Assembly (NCBI GenBank): GCA_037447655.1
Contig: JBBHKE010000933.1
Span: 1 to 39,060 of the forward strand
Length of the DNA: 39,060 bases
Direction of reading: 5' to 3'
DNA from: Zygnema cylindricum
Lineage: Eukaryota > Streptophyta > Zygnematophyceae > Zygnematales > Zygnemataceae
Under the pieces are notes generated by a model. That model ran no database searches. It was given only the letters and a program-made list of their open reading frames with translations, and had not been told where the DNA came from. Below, piece by piece: positions 29,948 through 39,060 of this stretch. Numbering within the stretch: position 1 is the first letter of the stretch; the number at the start of each line of letters is the position of its first letter. The translations under genes were made by a program, and so were the position numbers.

Positions 29948-30668
29948 TCGTATTCTCCCGAACGAGAATCATCCCTACCACTGAGTTCCATATCCACCTT
30001 GAGTCCGGCAAGTCCTGCACACGGTTGACTATGTTCTCGAACTCATCGGGTAACTTCATCAGTAAACAATTAACCTTTTCTTTTTCACTAAAATCTTTTC
30101 CCGCACTCTCTAGCTCCATGAAGAGTGTAGCAAGCTCATTGCAAAAAATCCAACATCTTCCCCCCTTTGAATATATACTTCTTAACTTTTTGATCAGCCA
30201 ACTGTTGTTGCTGAATCGTACCACTTCGGTACATCTTTAGGAGAGCCATCCATAGATCGGATGCCCTTTCTCCTGCAAATGAGGACATGCAAGTCCTTGA
30301 GTGAGATGGCGTAGGATGAAGTGTTTTGCCGCCATATTGTTGAAGTCCCAGGTTTCAGTATCATTCTCCTCGTTCCTCGGAATAGGTGACATGAATGCCG
30401 AACCACTTGCTATTGGTGTGGTCGCCTCCTTCTCCTTTCCTTTGTCCACCACCTCTCATTCTTTTGTTTCCTCCGTTGAAGGTGGATCCTCTTTCCTGGT
30501 GAATCTGCTTCCTTCAAACCCTAGAGGAATTCCAAGACTTGATGGACGCCCCAACCGTCGACTCACTATCCCCCAAAACCATTTTTCGCATAGAGCTCAT
30601 ATCATCATACTTTCCCAGTATATGAAGCCGGTTCCATTAATGATTGGTACCCTAGAGGGTGGGCCTAT
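29784..30668 (-). pseudogene. gag: F gag, N-terminal two thirds, broken
   Basis: The primer-site ATG is mutated to ATA, so the usual start is lost. The frame still reads P-I-I-N-G, then F-I-Y-W, followed by a TGA soon after. Later pieces lie at 30452-30237 (F-I-L-R-H-L-T-Q segment) and 30224-29784 (L-P-D-E-F-E-N-I-V near residue 55), in different frames. At least three lesions are present before the zinc knuckle. C gag on the plus strand aligns along the whole region. Confidence 0.82.
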
Positions 30669-30672
30669 AACC
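30660..30672 (-). other. F primer-binding site (half-tRNA iMet type)
   Basis: GGTTATAGGCCCA on the minus strand, after the LTR end CTTCA. One change from GGTTATGGGCCCA turns the ATG to ATA. Confidence 0.8.
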
Positions 30673-31739
30673 TGAAGCTCTGAGACCTCCATAAGTCCTC
30701 AGAGTGGATAGCTTCCAAGAAGCCTCTAGGATAACCCTGACCCCTTTGTGTTTCAGCAAAAATACCTGCCACCCTGGCCAACAATAACTCTGACCAGCTT
30801 CACCCCTGTGAAGGCAAGACTCCCCTGAGTCGATAGCAAAAAGAATCTCTAAATTTGCTCCCTTGAGCAGTAAGTTATGGAGGGTCAAAGTTGACCTTTT
30901 GTACAGAAGCTCTCTGGGAGAGAGGGTCCTATCTCCTAATCTTTCTAAGTCCTATCTCTCTCACAGACTCTATCTACTGATGTACGGAGCCAATCAGATT
31001 ACTCCTCCGTACACAAAAGTACAACTGCCGATGTACTTTCTGTACGAACATTGTACGACATGGCCTAAATGTCGACACGTGGTATATCCGGATTCGCTCC
31101 CTTAATCCTCGGAGATGCCGCGATCCAATGCCATTCCGCCACGTGTCATCCGATGTGGCTATTATCAAAAACCGCCGAACTTCTCTTCCGCGATGTCGGC
31201 GTTTAATTTCGGCCGTCCGATTAAATTCACATTTAATCGTAGCCGTAATAAATACATGCGTGGTATTCGTTTCGGTAAAGAAATAAATGCGCGGTATTGG
31301 TTTCTTATCCGTACCGTAATCCGTACTTTTACATTACTAGATCTATGTCTCCCGTAAAACTATTTCAGTTAAATGAAATATCCTACGTATTAATGTTTAA
31401 TTAATTATCAATCCCTATAGTACGTAACACTATCTCTAGACATAACGGTTAAAACTACCAGCTACTGGCTGATTAGCGGCCGGCTGGTTTCAGGATCAAA
31501 TCCTGTAGGCGGCACATATATTTTAGTAAATATATTCTAAATTATAAATAAACTAATATTTATATCCCGTAAACCTCTGGATAGCCTAGGTAGCCATGGC
31601 TCTAGCTTCCTCTCCAATTTCTCAGTGACTGCGACAAGTTTGAGAGTTGGAGAGAGAAGTTAGAGGTAGACTGCCTCGGCTTCTTTCTATATTTCTATTC
31701 AGACCTAGAAAATACTTAAAAAGACCATTAATTTCTACA
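30673..31739 (-). repeat. F 5' LTR
   Basis: Pairs with 25260-26323. It holds the hairpin at 31587-31679, antisense T-arm at 31493-31503 (plus), and CACGTG at 31076-31081 and 31140-31145. It ends next to the primer-binding site and starts against a run of 18 G. Confidence 0.92.
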
Positions 31740-32571
31740 GGGGGGGGGGGGGGGGTTGAAAATAAATCGGAAATTAAAATCGCATAAATATCTGGATATT
31801 TAGCTTCTAGGTACATGGATTCGATATATCGATTATCAGATGCCTAAAATTCGATATATATCGAATATCGACAATAGGTCTTCGATACCCAACACTACCA
31901 TTTATCATTCGAATGCCATCAAAATGAGACAAAAAATATGAAAAAAAAAGGAAAAAAATACATCTTTCATTTTATACTATTATTGCTGCATTTCATTTAG
32001 AGATGAGAGAAAGAGGAGCGGTCGAATGAAAAGGATAAGGAGAGACGAGGACGTTGTAAATTTTTGCAAAGGACCCATGAATGAAAGTGGAGGTCCGAGA
32101 CCCCAACGATTTTTTTTCCGTACATGCTTGTCATTTTTGTACGTACATGCGCGTGACGAGCATGGAAAAAAATAGCGTGTACTCTCCCTCGTTCAAAAAT
32201 TTCGAAGACGTTTCACGCGTGCAATTCATGCTTTCTATTCGTCGATAGGGTGTTATTTTGGTTAAAATCAGATGGTGATTTGGATCCATTACAAGTGTGA
32301 AGATGAGCTGGAAGTGGGTGGCGATGATAATAACGCCAAATTGTCGTACCTTCCAAGTTTCAAGATGACGCAAAATGTACTTGTGTTTTTGCCCAATTTT
32401 CTTACGGCGTAATGTTTTCTCGTTAGGAGTCCCATTTTATGTGAAAACGACGGAAAAAAACCCTTATTTTAACACATGGGAACACGCCCTAAGAGATGGA
32501 AATTCCCTAAGGACTAAAAACACTATAAACCCTAAGCAACACTAAAACATGAACTCGAAAGCACAAAAAAC

Positions 32572-33132
32572 CATAGTTTAAAAGTAGGTGAAAGTAGGCC
32601 TATACAATATGTCTATTGTACGCAAAACATACAATATGACCTTAAGACCCATATTGTATTCGTACTTATTCGGACCAATTAAAATATTCAGACCAAAAAA
32701 AATTATTTACACCGTCAGATTCGGACTATCGGACGGTCGTTGATCAAAGTAGCGATCTAAGAAGATCACATGAAAAGCCCATATCACAACTTACGATAAA
32801 GGCGCCCACCAAAGGCCTACCATAGAAACCATATTTCAAAAGTAGGTGAAAGTAGGCCCCATACAATATGCCTATTGTATGCAAAACATACAATATGACC
32901 TTAAGACCCATATTGTATTCGGACCTATTCGGACCAATTAAAACATTTGGACCAAAATATTATATTCACACCATCAGATTCGAACGATCGGACGGTCGCT
33001 GATCAAAGTAGCGATCTAAGAAGATCACATGAAAAACCCATAACACAACCTACGATAAAGGCGCCGACCAAAGGCCTACCATAAAAACGCCTACTTTTGA
33101 ACTATGATAAAAACACCTACTTTTGAACTATG
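32572..33132. mobile_element. TIR element with internal tandem duplication
   Basis: Ends CATAGTTTAAAAGTAGGTG (32572) and cacctacttttgaactatg (to 33132) are inverted repeats with one mismatch. Both flanks are CAAAAAAC (32564-32571, 33133-33140). Inside are two direct copies, period about 258, and a second copy of the right end at about 33091-33109. The 8-bp target suggests a hAT-like mechanism. No transposase is present. Confidence 0.8.
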
Positions 33133-33140
33133 CAAAAAAC

Positions 33141-33621
33141 CATAGTTGTTAAAGTCGCACGATTTTTTCCTTTTTTCCGACTAAAACGTATAATTTGTGA
33201 CTTTTGAATAAATCGGAAAAAACGCGATGTACTCTTTGTATGGAAAATTGAACGGCTAATTTACGTAAACTGTACGGCATTTTACGATTGTTGTACGGTT
33301 TTGTACGATAAATGTACGGAATTTGGCAAAAAGATACATTGCACTTCGTCGTACTTTCTGTCCGGTAAACTGAACATAAATTTTACGGAAATGTACGGAC
33401 TTTTTCCAAAAATGTGAGGACTAAATTGAAAAGATACATAAAATGTACGAAAAATGTACAAACTGCAGTATATGTGAAATTTATTTTTGTTTGCATGTAC
33501 GGAATAGTACGGATGCAAATTCATTAACGATTTTTACGATTTTTTAAAAAGGTTCAATGCGTTTGTTACGTATAATTCGCCGCGATTAAATCGTTCGCAC
33601 TAAACGTCGTGAACAACTATG
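33141..33621. mobile_element. second CATAGTT-type TIR element, sharing the target copy
   Basis: 481 bp from CATAGTTGTTAAAGTCG to cgtgaacaactatg, flanked by CAAAAAAC at 33133-33140 and 33622-33629. The left target copy is the right target copy of the previous element. The interior is rich in gtacgg words and has no coding frame. Confidence 0.72.
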
Positions 33622-33657
33622 CAAAAAACACATAGAAAAGCAAATACACAACAATAA

Positions 33658-34629
33658 AGGTGGCGTTCGATCAGACGAAAAGTGGGGTACTGTAGTTTAA
33701 AGAAATCGGCGCCTACCCGTACTAAGCCGTAGCGCTTATTTTGTTTTTATGTGCGAACAACATTACAGAGAATCTTGCCAATATTCTTCAAAGTTCTGGG
33801 AGGTAACAATGAGCGTTGGATTTATTTTTGCGAAGCATTCGCTTCGAAAGTTTCAGGAAATGGTTATGTACCTTGTCGAGTTACATCACCATTTACATAA
33901 AAATTTGAGCCGCGACACGCTAGATAATGAACATACGTGTCAAGACGGCGACCAACGGAAATCGCACATGATACATCCATTCAAAAATCTTAAACGACAT
34001 CACAAAAGTAATCTCGTAAGTCGTTCCATCAAGAAATCTTGTAATCGTACGACCAACATTACAGGATGCTACATTTTGAACGATGTTCTATCGTGCAGAG
34101 TCTGTAATCCACGTGCCCAAAAATGAGTGGTACCACGTATGATAAGATCGTGTATTGAAAATCGTCAAATATTTTTCTCACCGACCAACTTCAACTTTAA
34201 ATCTTCATATGCGTACCATGCACGTGTGGACTAGGTCATCGTACGAAATAATTGTTGTACTCTTTGCAGACGCCTTGTCAGAAACCAACTCAACTTTTTT
34301 TTAGGGTTTTTTACTTTTTTACTCTGTTTGTTCGCGTGACTTTTTTTTAGGGTTTCTTACTTTTTTACTCTATTTGTTCGCGTGACGTTGTTTGAGCGTT
34401 TTTCTGTAAAAGGTGATGTACCTGGTCGAGGTACATCACCACTTACAAAAACTTTCGAAGCGAAATGCTTCGCGAAAAAAAATCCAACGGCCATTGTTAC
34501 CTCCCGGAACTTTGGAGAATACATGCAAGATTCTCTGTAATGTTCTTCGCGCATAAAAACAACATAAGTTGTACGGCTTGGTACAATTTGTGTAAACTAC
34601 CTCACTTTTCGTCAAATGGAACGCCACCC
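33658..34629. mobile_element. foldback-like element with long TIRs, TSD TAA
   Basis: 972 bp. The left about 240 bases (from aggtggcgttcg) are the approximate reverse complement of the right end (to aacgccaccc), including a tgggaggtaacaatg block and a gtacatcacc block. TAA flanks both ends (33655-33657, 34630-34632). The TSD and GGG-like end fit PIF/Harbinger; the long TIR is less usual. A 125-codon frame at 33749-34126 begins in the TIR and has no recognised domain. Two copies of an actctrtttgttcgcgtgac block lie at about 34319-34385. Confidence 0.75.
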
Positions 34630-34632
34630 TAA

Positions 34633-35288
34633 ACTTGTTACGATTCATTGAAAGAATCGTACGCACGCGGAATCAGTTTGATTTCGCGAAAGAAAAGCTG
34701 TACTTTCTTGAATATACCGAATGTACAGTTAGGTGAAAGTTCTATAGGTTTCGCGAAATGAATTTGTCGTTTCGTTTCGCGTCTAGAATTGTGTTACGTC
34801 TAGTTTAGTACAATAGTACTTTTAGATTTGTCTAGTACTTTCGTCTTAGCTTGTCGTTTTGCTATGTTTCAGCCCTTAGTGAAATTTAGAGTATTATTGC
34901 TTAATCTGCGGACAGGTGGCAGATTTTTGGAGGCTTCTTGGCGGCGCACGCTCACACGTGTCACGCCATGGCTGGTATTGTATTTAAGGGACACCATGAC
35001 TGTGTGTTAATAAATCAATGAGGAATTGGAGGATTATATGGAGTAATAGAAGAGATAGAGAAGAAATTGTAATTTCAGTTTTATATTAATGTGAGAATTT
35101 TCTGAAATGTCTCTTCAATGTTGATTTAATGTTTTATAATCTGAATGCTTCTGCTGCTATAATTGTTTGTAAGTGAGCTCAGAGTTTTTTATCAATCCTT
35201 TCAAAACCTTGTTGTAAAGGAGAAAGTGAGCCTTCAGCATGAAGCCTAAGAGTATGCCACACTAAAGGTCATCATTATAAATATCCTC
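34633..35288. other. unassigned; possible decayed LTR
   Basis: Contains tatttaagggac near 34980 and an aataaa signal near 35010, spaced like an LTR promoter and polyadenylation site. There is no matching second LTR, primer site or coding frame. Otherwise nothing is recognised. Confidence 0.3.
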
Positions 35289-35296
35289 TATATAAG
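35289..35296 (+). promoter_or_regulatory. TATA-like box
   Basis: ctatataagc, about 145 bases before the ATG of the candidate exon below. A nearby tggcacagtgg also resembles a polymerase III A-box, so a tRNA-derived origin is an alternative. Confidence 0.35.
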
Positions 35297-35434
35297 CATG
35301 GTGGCACAGTGGCAAGTCTCGCAATCCTCGACCATCATTGACCACAACATTGTTGGATAAGAGCCAAATCCTGGGAACACAAGTGCGACAAAAATCAAAT
35401 AAAAATCGGAGAAAGAAAACACGAGAGCTACGAA

Positions 35435-35510
35435 ATGTCTGTCAAATCGTCTAACTTTGAAATATCGTCAAGTGCAACCACACAAGAAGTTGCCGAAGGA
35501 AGAGTTCAAG
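35435..35510 (+). CDS. candidate first exon of an unknown gene
   Basis: The ATG at 35435 opens 25 codons of mixed, Ser/Glu-containing sequence ending in a donor-like CAAG|GTATGA at 35510/35511. The TATA-like box upstream fits a polymerase II start. I found no following exon, and the frame is too short to assign a family. It could equally be chance. Confidence 0.2.
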
Positions 35511-38500
35511 GTATGAAATTTATCTAATGTAAATGGTATGAAGCATTCAACGTAGTCTTGATGTGTGTAGTCGTTTTTTTGGAGGTCGTTGCATCTCGAG
35601 CCGCAACACTGGTATGTAATGTGGCGAGTGAGGAAACTTCAAATTATGTAGGGCTTGCGACTTCATGGAGTGTTTTTTTTTTTTTTTTCGCTTAGTGCGA
35701 AATCACAAGATCCACGTGAGGGCCACGTTTACCCCTAAATTGAGATCGTCGGGGGAGAATAAACAACAATACACGTTTGATTGTGTACCCTACGTCGCTA
35801 CCCACTACAACAATTACATTATGAACCATGTTCGCTGTTGTTGTACACTCCCCACCGTGCGAGCAACAAAGCTAATGGACGCCTTGCTCCTCTACACGCT
35901 ACCCACAAATGCAACAAGTCTTCCCTAAAGCGAAGGGTGTGGTAAGCCGAATCACAATCGAAGCACATAAGGAGAAGAAAAGACAAGTGAAGCGAGGTAA
36001 AGGTTGAGGTCGCAACAAGCCAAGGTCTAGCCCCTACCATTGAACAAGATTGAAGACGACGCCACACTTTCCCCTTATGGAGCGCCGCACGTAGGTTTTT
36101 CAACTCGAGAGTGACTATTTTTTGGTGGACACGACGTTGCATTTGTGAGTCACTTCAGTCGTTGAGGAAAGAGAAAGTTATAACTTTATCCTGAGCTTTA
36201 ACAAGTAAAAGAGAACAACTAACGAAATAGGATGGCCTAAATAGACATAAAGCTACATCGATGTTAGGGACCACACGAGCTTCATTAAGAGTGTTGTATG
36301 TGTTGAATACCATAAACCTTGAAATGACTATAGACGCCACCAGAGCCTAATTCCAAACGCAAAGCATTGGCCCCATGGTGGTTGTAGGACGCAAACCGAG
36401 ACCCTCAAAAAAGACTTATAAAGTACCCTAAATACCAATGAGTATTGCTTTAGGCTCGTTAAATATACCATGTCCGACAAATCGGCGTAGAGTTAAAATA
36501 GGAGATTACGAAAATTTGAAAGAGAAGAAATGAAGTGCAAATTGGGAGGTAAAGTGGGTATTAAGTATAGTGGGCTTTGTGCAAAACAACTACTTAAGAT
36601 GGCAAACATTGCTTAGGAATCCGAAAATTTTCGAATGTCCTCGCAAGGAGAAAGGTCACCCAACACGGCCAAGTTAATAAAGTCGTTAACAAAATCAAGG
36701 GCCCCATTAGGGGAATTTAGAGCCTTTATACCCCTTTGGAGAGTTGACATATGAAATCTCAGAAGGAGAGAGAAATTTGGTGGCGCGCCCACAAAATACC
36801 ATGTGACACTTTTTACCGACTTTGACAAACTAGAGGTATATTTAAAGGTTGCTCCAAGAAATGGTAGACGACATTAACGACCAGGTTTGGTGGGCCAATG
36901 TTTGCGTCATCACCAACCGAAGGGAATAGGCAACTTCAAAAAATGATAGTTGGTCCTCTTTAATCTTGTATTGAGCTAAAGCAAATTAAAGGGCTCTTAG
37001 AGGGTCACCTTGACGATTACCGATTATGATTCGAAAGTGGAAATGTCCCCAAATGTGCCTCTTTTCAGATAAAATAGGAAGCTATTGTTGGAGTCAATAG
37101 CACGAACAAAAGGAGTTATCTGGTTGAAAAGAGGTGAGGTGCGTGGGAGTTCAGGAAAGTGGGCTTTTAGATCAACTCGTTGAAAGTATTGGCAATGTTC
37201 ACTTGGAGATCTAACCCAATTTGGGCACAAGTCAAGAATCGCCTTTAAACGGTGGACAATCGCCTCACAATCTACTTGCATTGCGACACCAAACTAATTG
37301 GGGGGTAATGATCATAGAAAGCCCCTTGAAGTTGTAAACACATTGACCTAGCAAAAAGACGACCCAAGAATTTCCCCACAACAATGGGACGAACGCCTTC
37401 AACAAGTTTTGAGGTAGTAAGAACACGGTGTTGTTGCAAAAAGTGGCACTATAGTTGGTGGCATGTGTCCGCGAGCCAATTGAGAAGCCGCCTTATATAA
37501 AAAATAAAAACTATACAATGGACTTTCCGAAGGAGAAAAATTGCGTAAATGCTCACATATTTTTCGTAAGAATTCCCCCGCTGACGCTGAGGGCATTTGA
37601 CGAAAGCTTCACCAAAGGTATCTTGACCAATATCAAAAGGTTAAAGAGGGTCATATGAGTCAGTGAACAAAAAAAAGTCATCGGATAAAGTGTTGGAGGG
37701 ATTCAACCATTGAGCGTGGCTGGTTATGGTGTAAAAGGTCGCAGTGCCCAAGCAACCGGAAAGGGTTTAGTACACCCCCCGTGGCGCATGGCACGTCGCA
37801 CACGGGGTGTGGTGGCAGGAGGTGTAACTTAGCCTCAAGGAGTGGTCACCAAAAGGGTAATAACCGACCTTTATGGTCTTAGCGGAGAGGTTTCCAATCC
37901 CTATGTCTCATGCCTCACCGACACCCCCACGAGGAGGTAAGACCAACACCCAAACGAGAACAAAAGGAAAAAAATCCAATCTGTCTGATTATTGATGTTG
38001 ACTGTCAAAAGCAACAGCGAGAATCGAATCGCAGCTTTTAACAGTTTTTCAGAGACCATACGAGAGTAGAGTCGTGGTTGAAAGTCAACATAAGTAGTAG
38101 CAATTCAACACGTAAATAATTAGTGGTTGCGAGCGAAGTCTCTATTGCTATAAGTGGGAAGTCGTCGGAGGGGGAGAATGTTTGTAGGATGCTCTTCTTG
38201 AGAAATCGAAAGAGCCGAAATGGTTGGGGACACTTCGTCACATGTTTTGATAAACCGGCACCTTCGCGCAACACAGACAAGGAACCCGAGATGCGGGCAC
38301 ACTAGGAAAATTGTTTTATTATCCGAGGTTAAAAATAAGAAGGGTTGATCGAAGTTTCAGGGGTTAAAGTAGGGACTAGAGAGGGAGGCGTTATGTGGGA
38401 CGCGACGTAACTGCCTTTTGGCGATAAAATTGGCCCATGTGGTGGAACCAAGGGTGAATGGGTTTTGGGAGGGATTGAATGGGTGATCAAATGGTGCTCG

Positions 38501-39060
38501 AGGAAGACGAGGGTTTGAGATAAGAGTCAAGGACAAATTTTGGGATTGCTCTCGATGATGCTTGGGCGAGGGTCAGACTGCGCTTGACCGAGGAGACTGC
38601 TCGAGCGGGTGGAAAGAAGCCTTTCCCAGTTTTATCCAATTTTGCCATAACTCATATATAAGAACGATTCTCTCTGTCATGACGTACATGGCTAGAATAC
38701 ACGATGACATAACGTAGTAAAACCAATCCGCATTATTATCCATACAATACAGAAACTCACGCAAAATCCACCAACATGAGTGGTGGCTGTTAACTTTTTA
38801 AAGGTGTTACAAACTAGATTATTAAGAATTGCGATGAATAAACACATAACTTATGAACAATAACTGCTGACGAGGACAAATTTAAGGATTACTATCAGAA
38901 GGACAACCAACTTTGACCTAAAAACTCAAAACAACTTACTTTTGAAATATTCTATCATTGAGAGGAGAATAATGTTCATACTAACATTTCACGGCTAATA
39001 TTCTGAAATTTCGTACAGAGCTTGAAGAAGCGAGAGCAGAAAATAAATCAATTTGATTAT
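35511..39060. other. 3.5 kb without a recognised gene
   Basis: A run of T lies at about 35671-35689. Short minus-strand frames (35819-36142, 36613-36828, 37024-37281) have protein-like composition and the same direction, so a heavily decayed gene or retroelement on the minus strand is possible, but no motif is diagnostic. No LTR, TIR or target duplication is seen. The last 1 kb is AT-rich and featureless. Confidence 0.4.

Larger units (their letters stand above)
25260..31739 (-). mobile_element. Copia element F, full length, minus strand
   Basis: 6.48-kb Ty1/copia element with 5' LTR 30673-31739, PBS 30660-30672, gag, protease, integrase, reverse transcriptase, RNase H, polypurine tract 26324-26336 and 3' LTR 25260-26323. 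Both flanks are G runs, so the target copy GGGGG (25255-25259, 31740-31744) is consistent but weak evidence. The two LTRs are nearly identical by eye apart from a cluster of changes at the ends. Despite this, the coding region has about eight stops or frameshifts. It belongs to the same family as C and B by protein similarity. Confidence 0.92.
25011..31897. mobile_element. hAT-like non-autonomous element, split by copia F
   Basis: A 16-bp perfect TIR, TAGTGTTGGGTATCGA at 25011-25026, has its reverse complement at 31882-31897. The 8-bp target copies CCATTTAT lie at 25003-25010 and 31898-31905. An 8-bp TSD and a TAGTGTTGGG-type end are hallmarks of hAT elements. Own sequence is about 0.4 kb, with many ATATCGAT-like subterminal motifs and a poly-C/poly-G core. 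No transposase is present. Confidence 0.88.
23668..32489. mobile_element. outer PIF/Harbinger-like non-autonomous element
   Basis: Termini are GGGCGTGTTCCCATGT at 23668 and its reverse complement ending at 32489, flanked by TAA at 23665-23667 and 32490-32492. A 3-bp TAA/TTA target and GGG-starting TIRs fit PIF/Harbinger. Own sequence is 23668-23754, 24711-25010 and 31906-32489, about 0.97 kb; the rest is inserted. No transposase frame is seen. The interior shares blocks with the inner copy, for example gaggtccgagacccc and a gtactctccctcgt block. Confidence 0.8.

Noticed and set aside
32572-33132. CRISPR array
   Set aside because: Only two long direct copies with no spacer pattern, in a eukaryotic transposon context.
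33749-34126. 125-codon frame in the long-TIR element
   Set aside because: It starts inside the inverted repeat and shows no transposase motif; chance frame.
35295-35370. tRNA or SINE around tggcacagtgg
   Set aside because: The A-box word is good, but the B-box (gagccaaatcc) is poor and no cloverleaf forms.
35819-36142. Minus-strand frame with a G-A-R-P-W-L segment, considered as a decayed LINE-type reverse transcriptase
   Set aside because: Only a few residues resemble that family and no catalytic motif is seen. Kept only as an unassigned region.

Overview
This is a transposon-rich piece of a eukaryotic nuclear genome, probably a plant or alga. It contains many Ty1/copia LTR retrotransposons, small PIF/Harbinger-like and hAT-like DNA elements, candidate splice sites, and no bacterial operon structure. 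The species cannot be named from the sequence. No intact host gene is visible.

Bases 1-20668 are one multi-level nest of copia elements. An LTR fragment (L1, 173-900) is cut by element C, whose 5' LTR starts at 901. That single LTR of about 1 kb is spread over 18 kb by three insertions: solo LTR E (1267-13228, TSD ATAGA), solo LTR L3 (13428-14427) and gag-only element B (14614-18646). E is itself split by element A (1423-12321, TSD CTAGG). The 3' LTR of A is split by the gag-only minus-strand element D (7172-11857, TSD CGTAC). C resumes at 18652, keeps gag, a mutated protease and part of integrase, then ends at a 10-N gap (20669-20678).

Bases 20679-21367, directly after the gap, form a perfect same-strand mirror repeat of 689 bp. 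The sequence reads the same forwards and backwards without complementing. No known DNA process makes this, so a data-processing or assembly artefact is the leading explanation. Bases 21368-23664 look like lower-repeat host DNA with one candidate minus-strand exon.

Bases 23668-32489 are a second nest. A PIF/Harbinger-like non-autonomous element (TSD TAA) holds a related inner copy (23755-24707, TSD TAT) and a hAT-like element (25011-31897, 8-bp TSD CCATTTAT). A 6.5-kb copia element F on the minus strand sits in the poly-C/poly-G core of the hAT element. Further right are two TIR elements sharing the 8-bp target CAAAAAAC (32572-33132 and 33141-33621) and a long-TIR element (33658-34629, TSD TAA). 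Bases 34633-39060 are mostly unassigned; a TATA-like box and short candidate first exon lie at 35289-35510.

Elements B, C, D and F share a primer-binding site of the type GGTTATGGGCCCA. It matches the anticodon region of initiator tRNA-Met rather than its 3' end, so these elements fit the half-tRNA priming known from Drosophila copia. The complement of the CAU anticodon in this site supplies an ATG in frame with gag in B, C and D. B and D have gag but no pol and would need an autonomous relative such as C or F for reverse transcription and integration.
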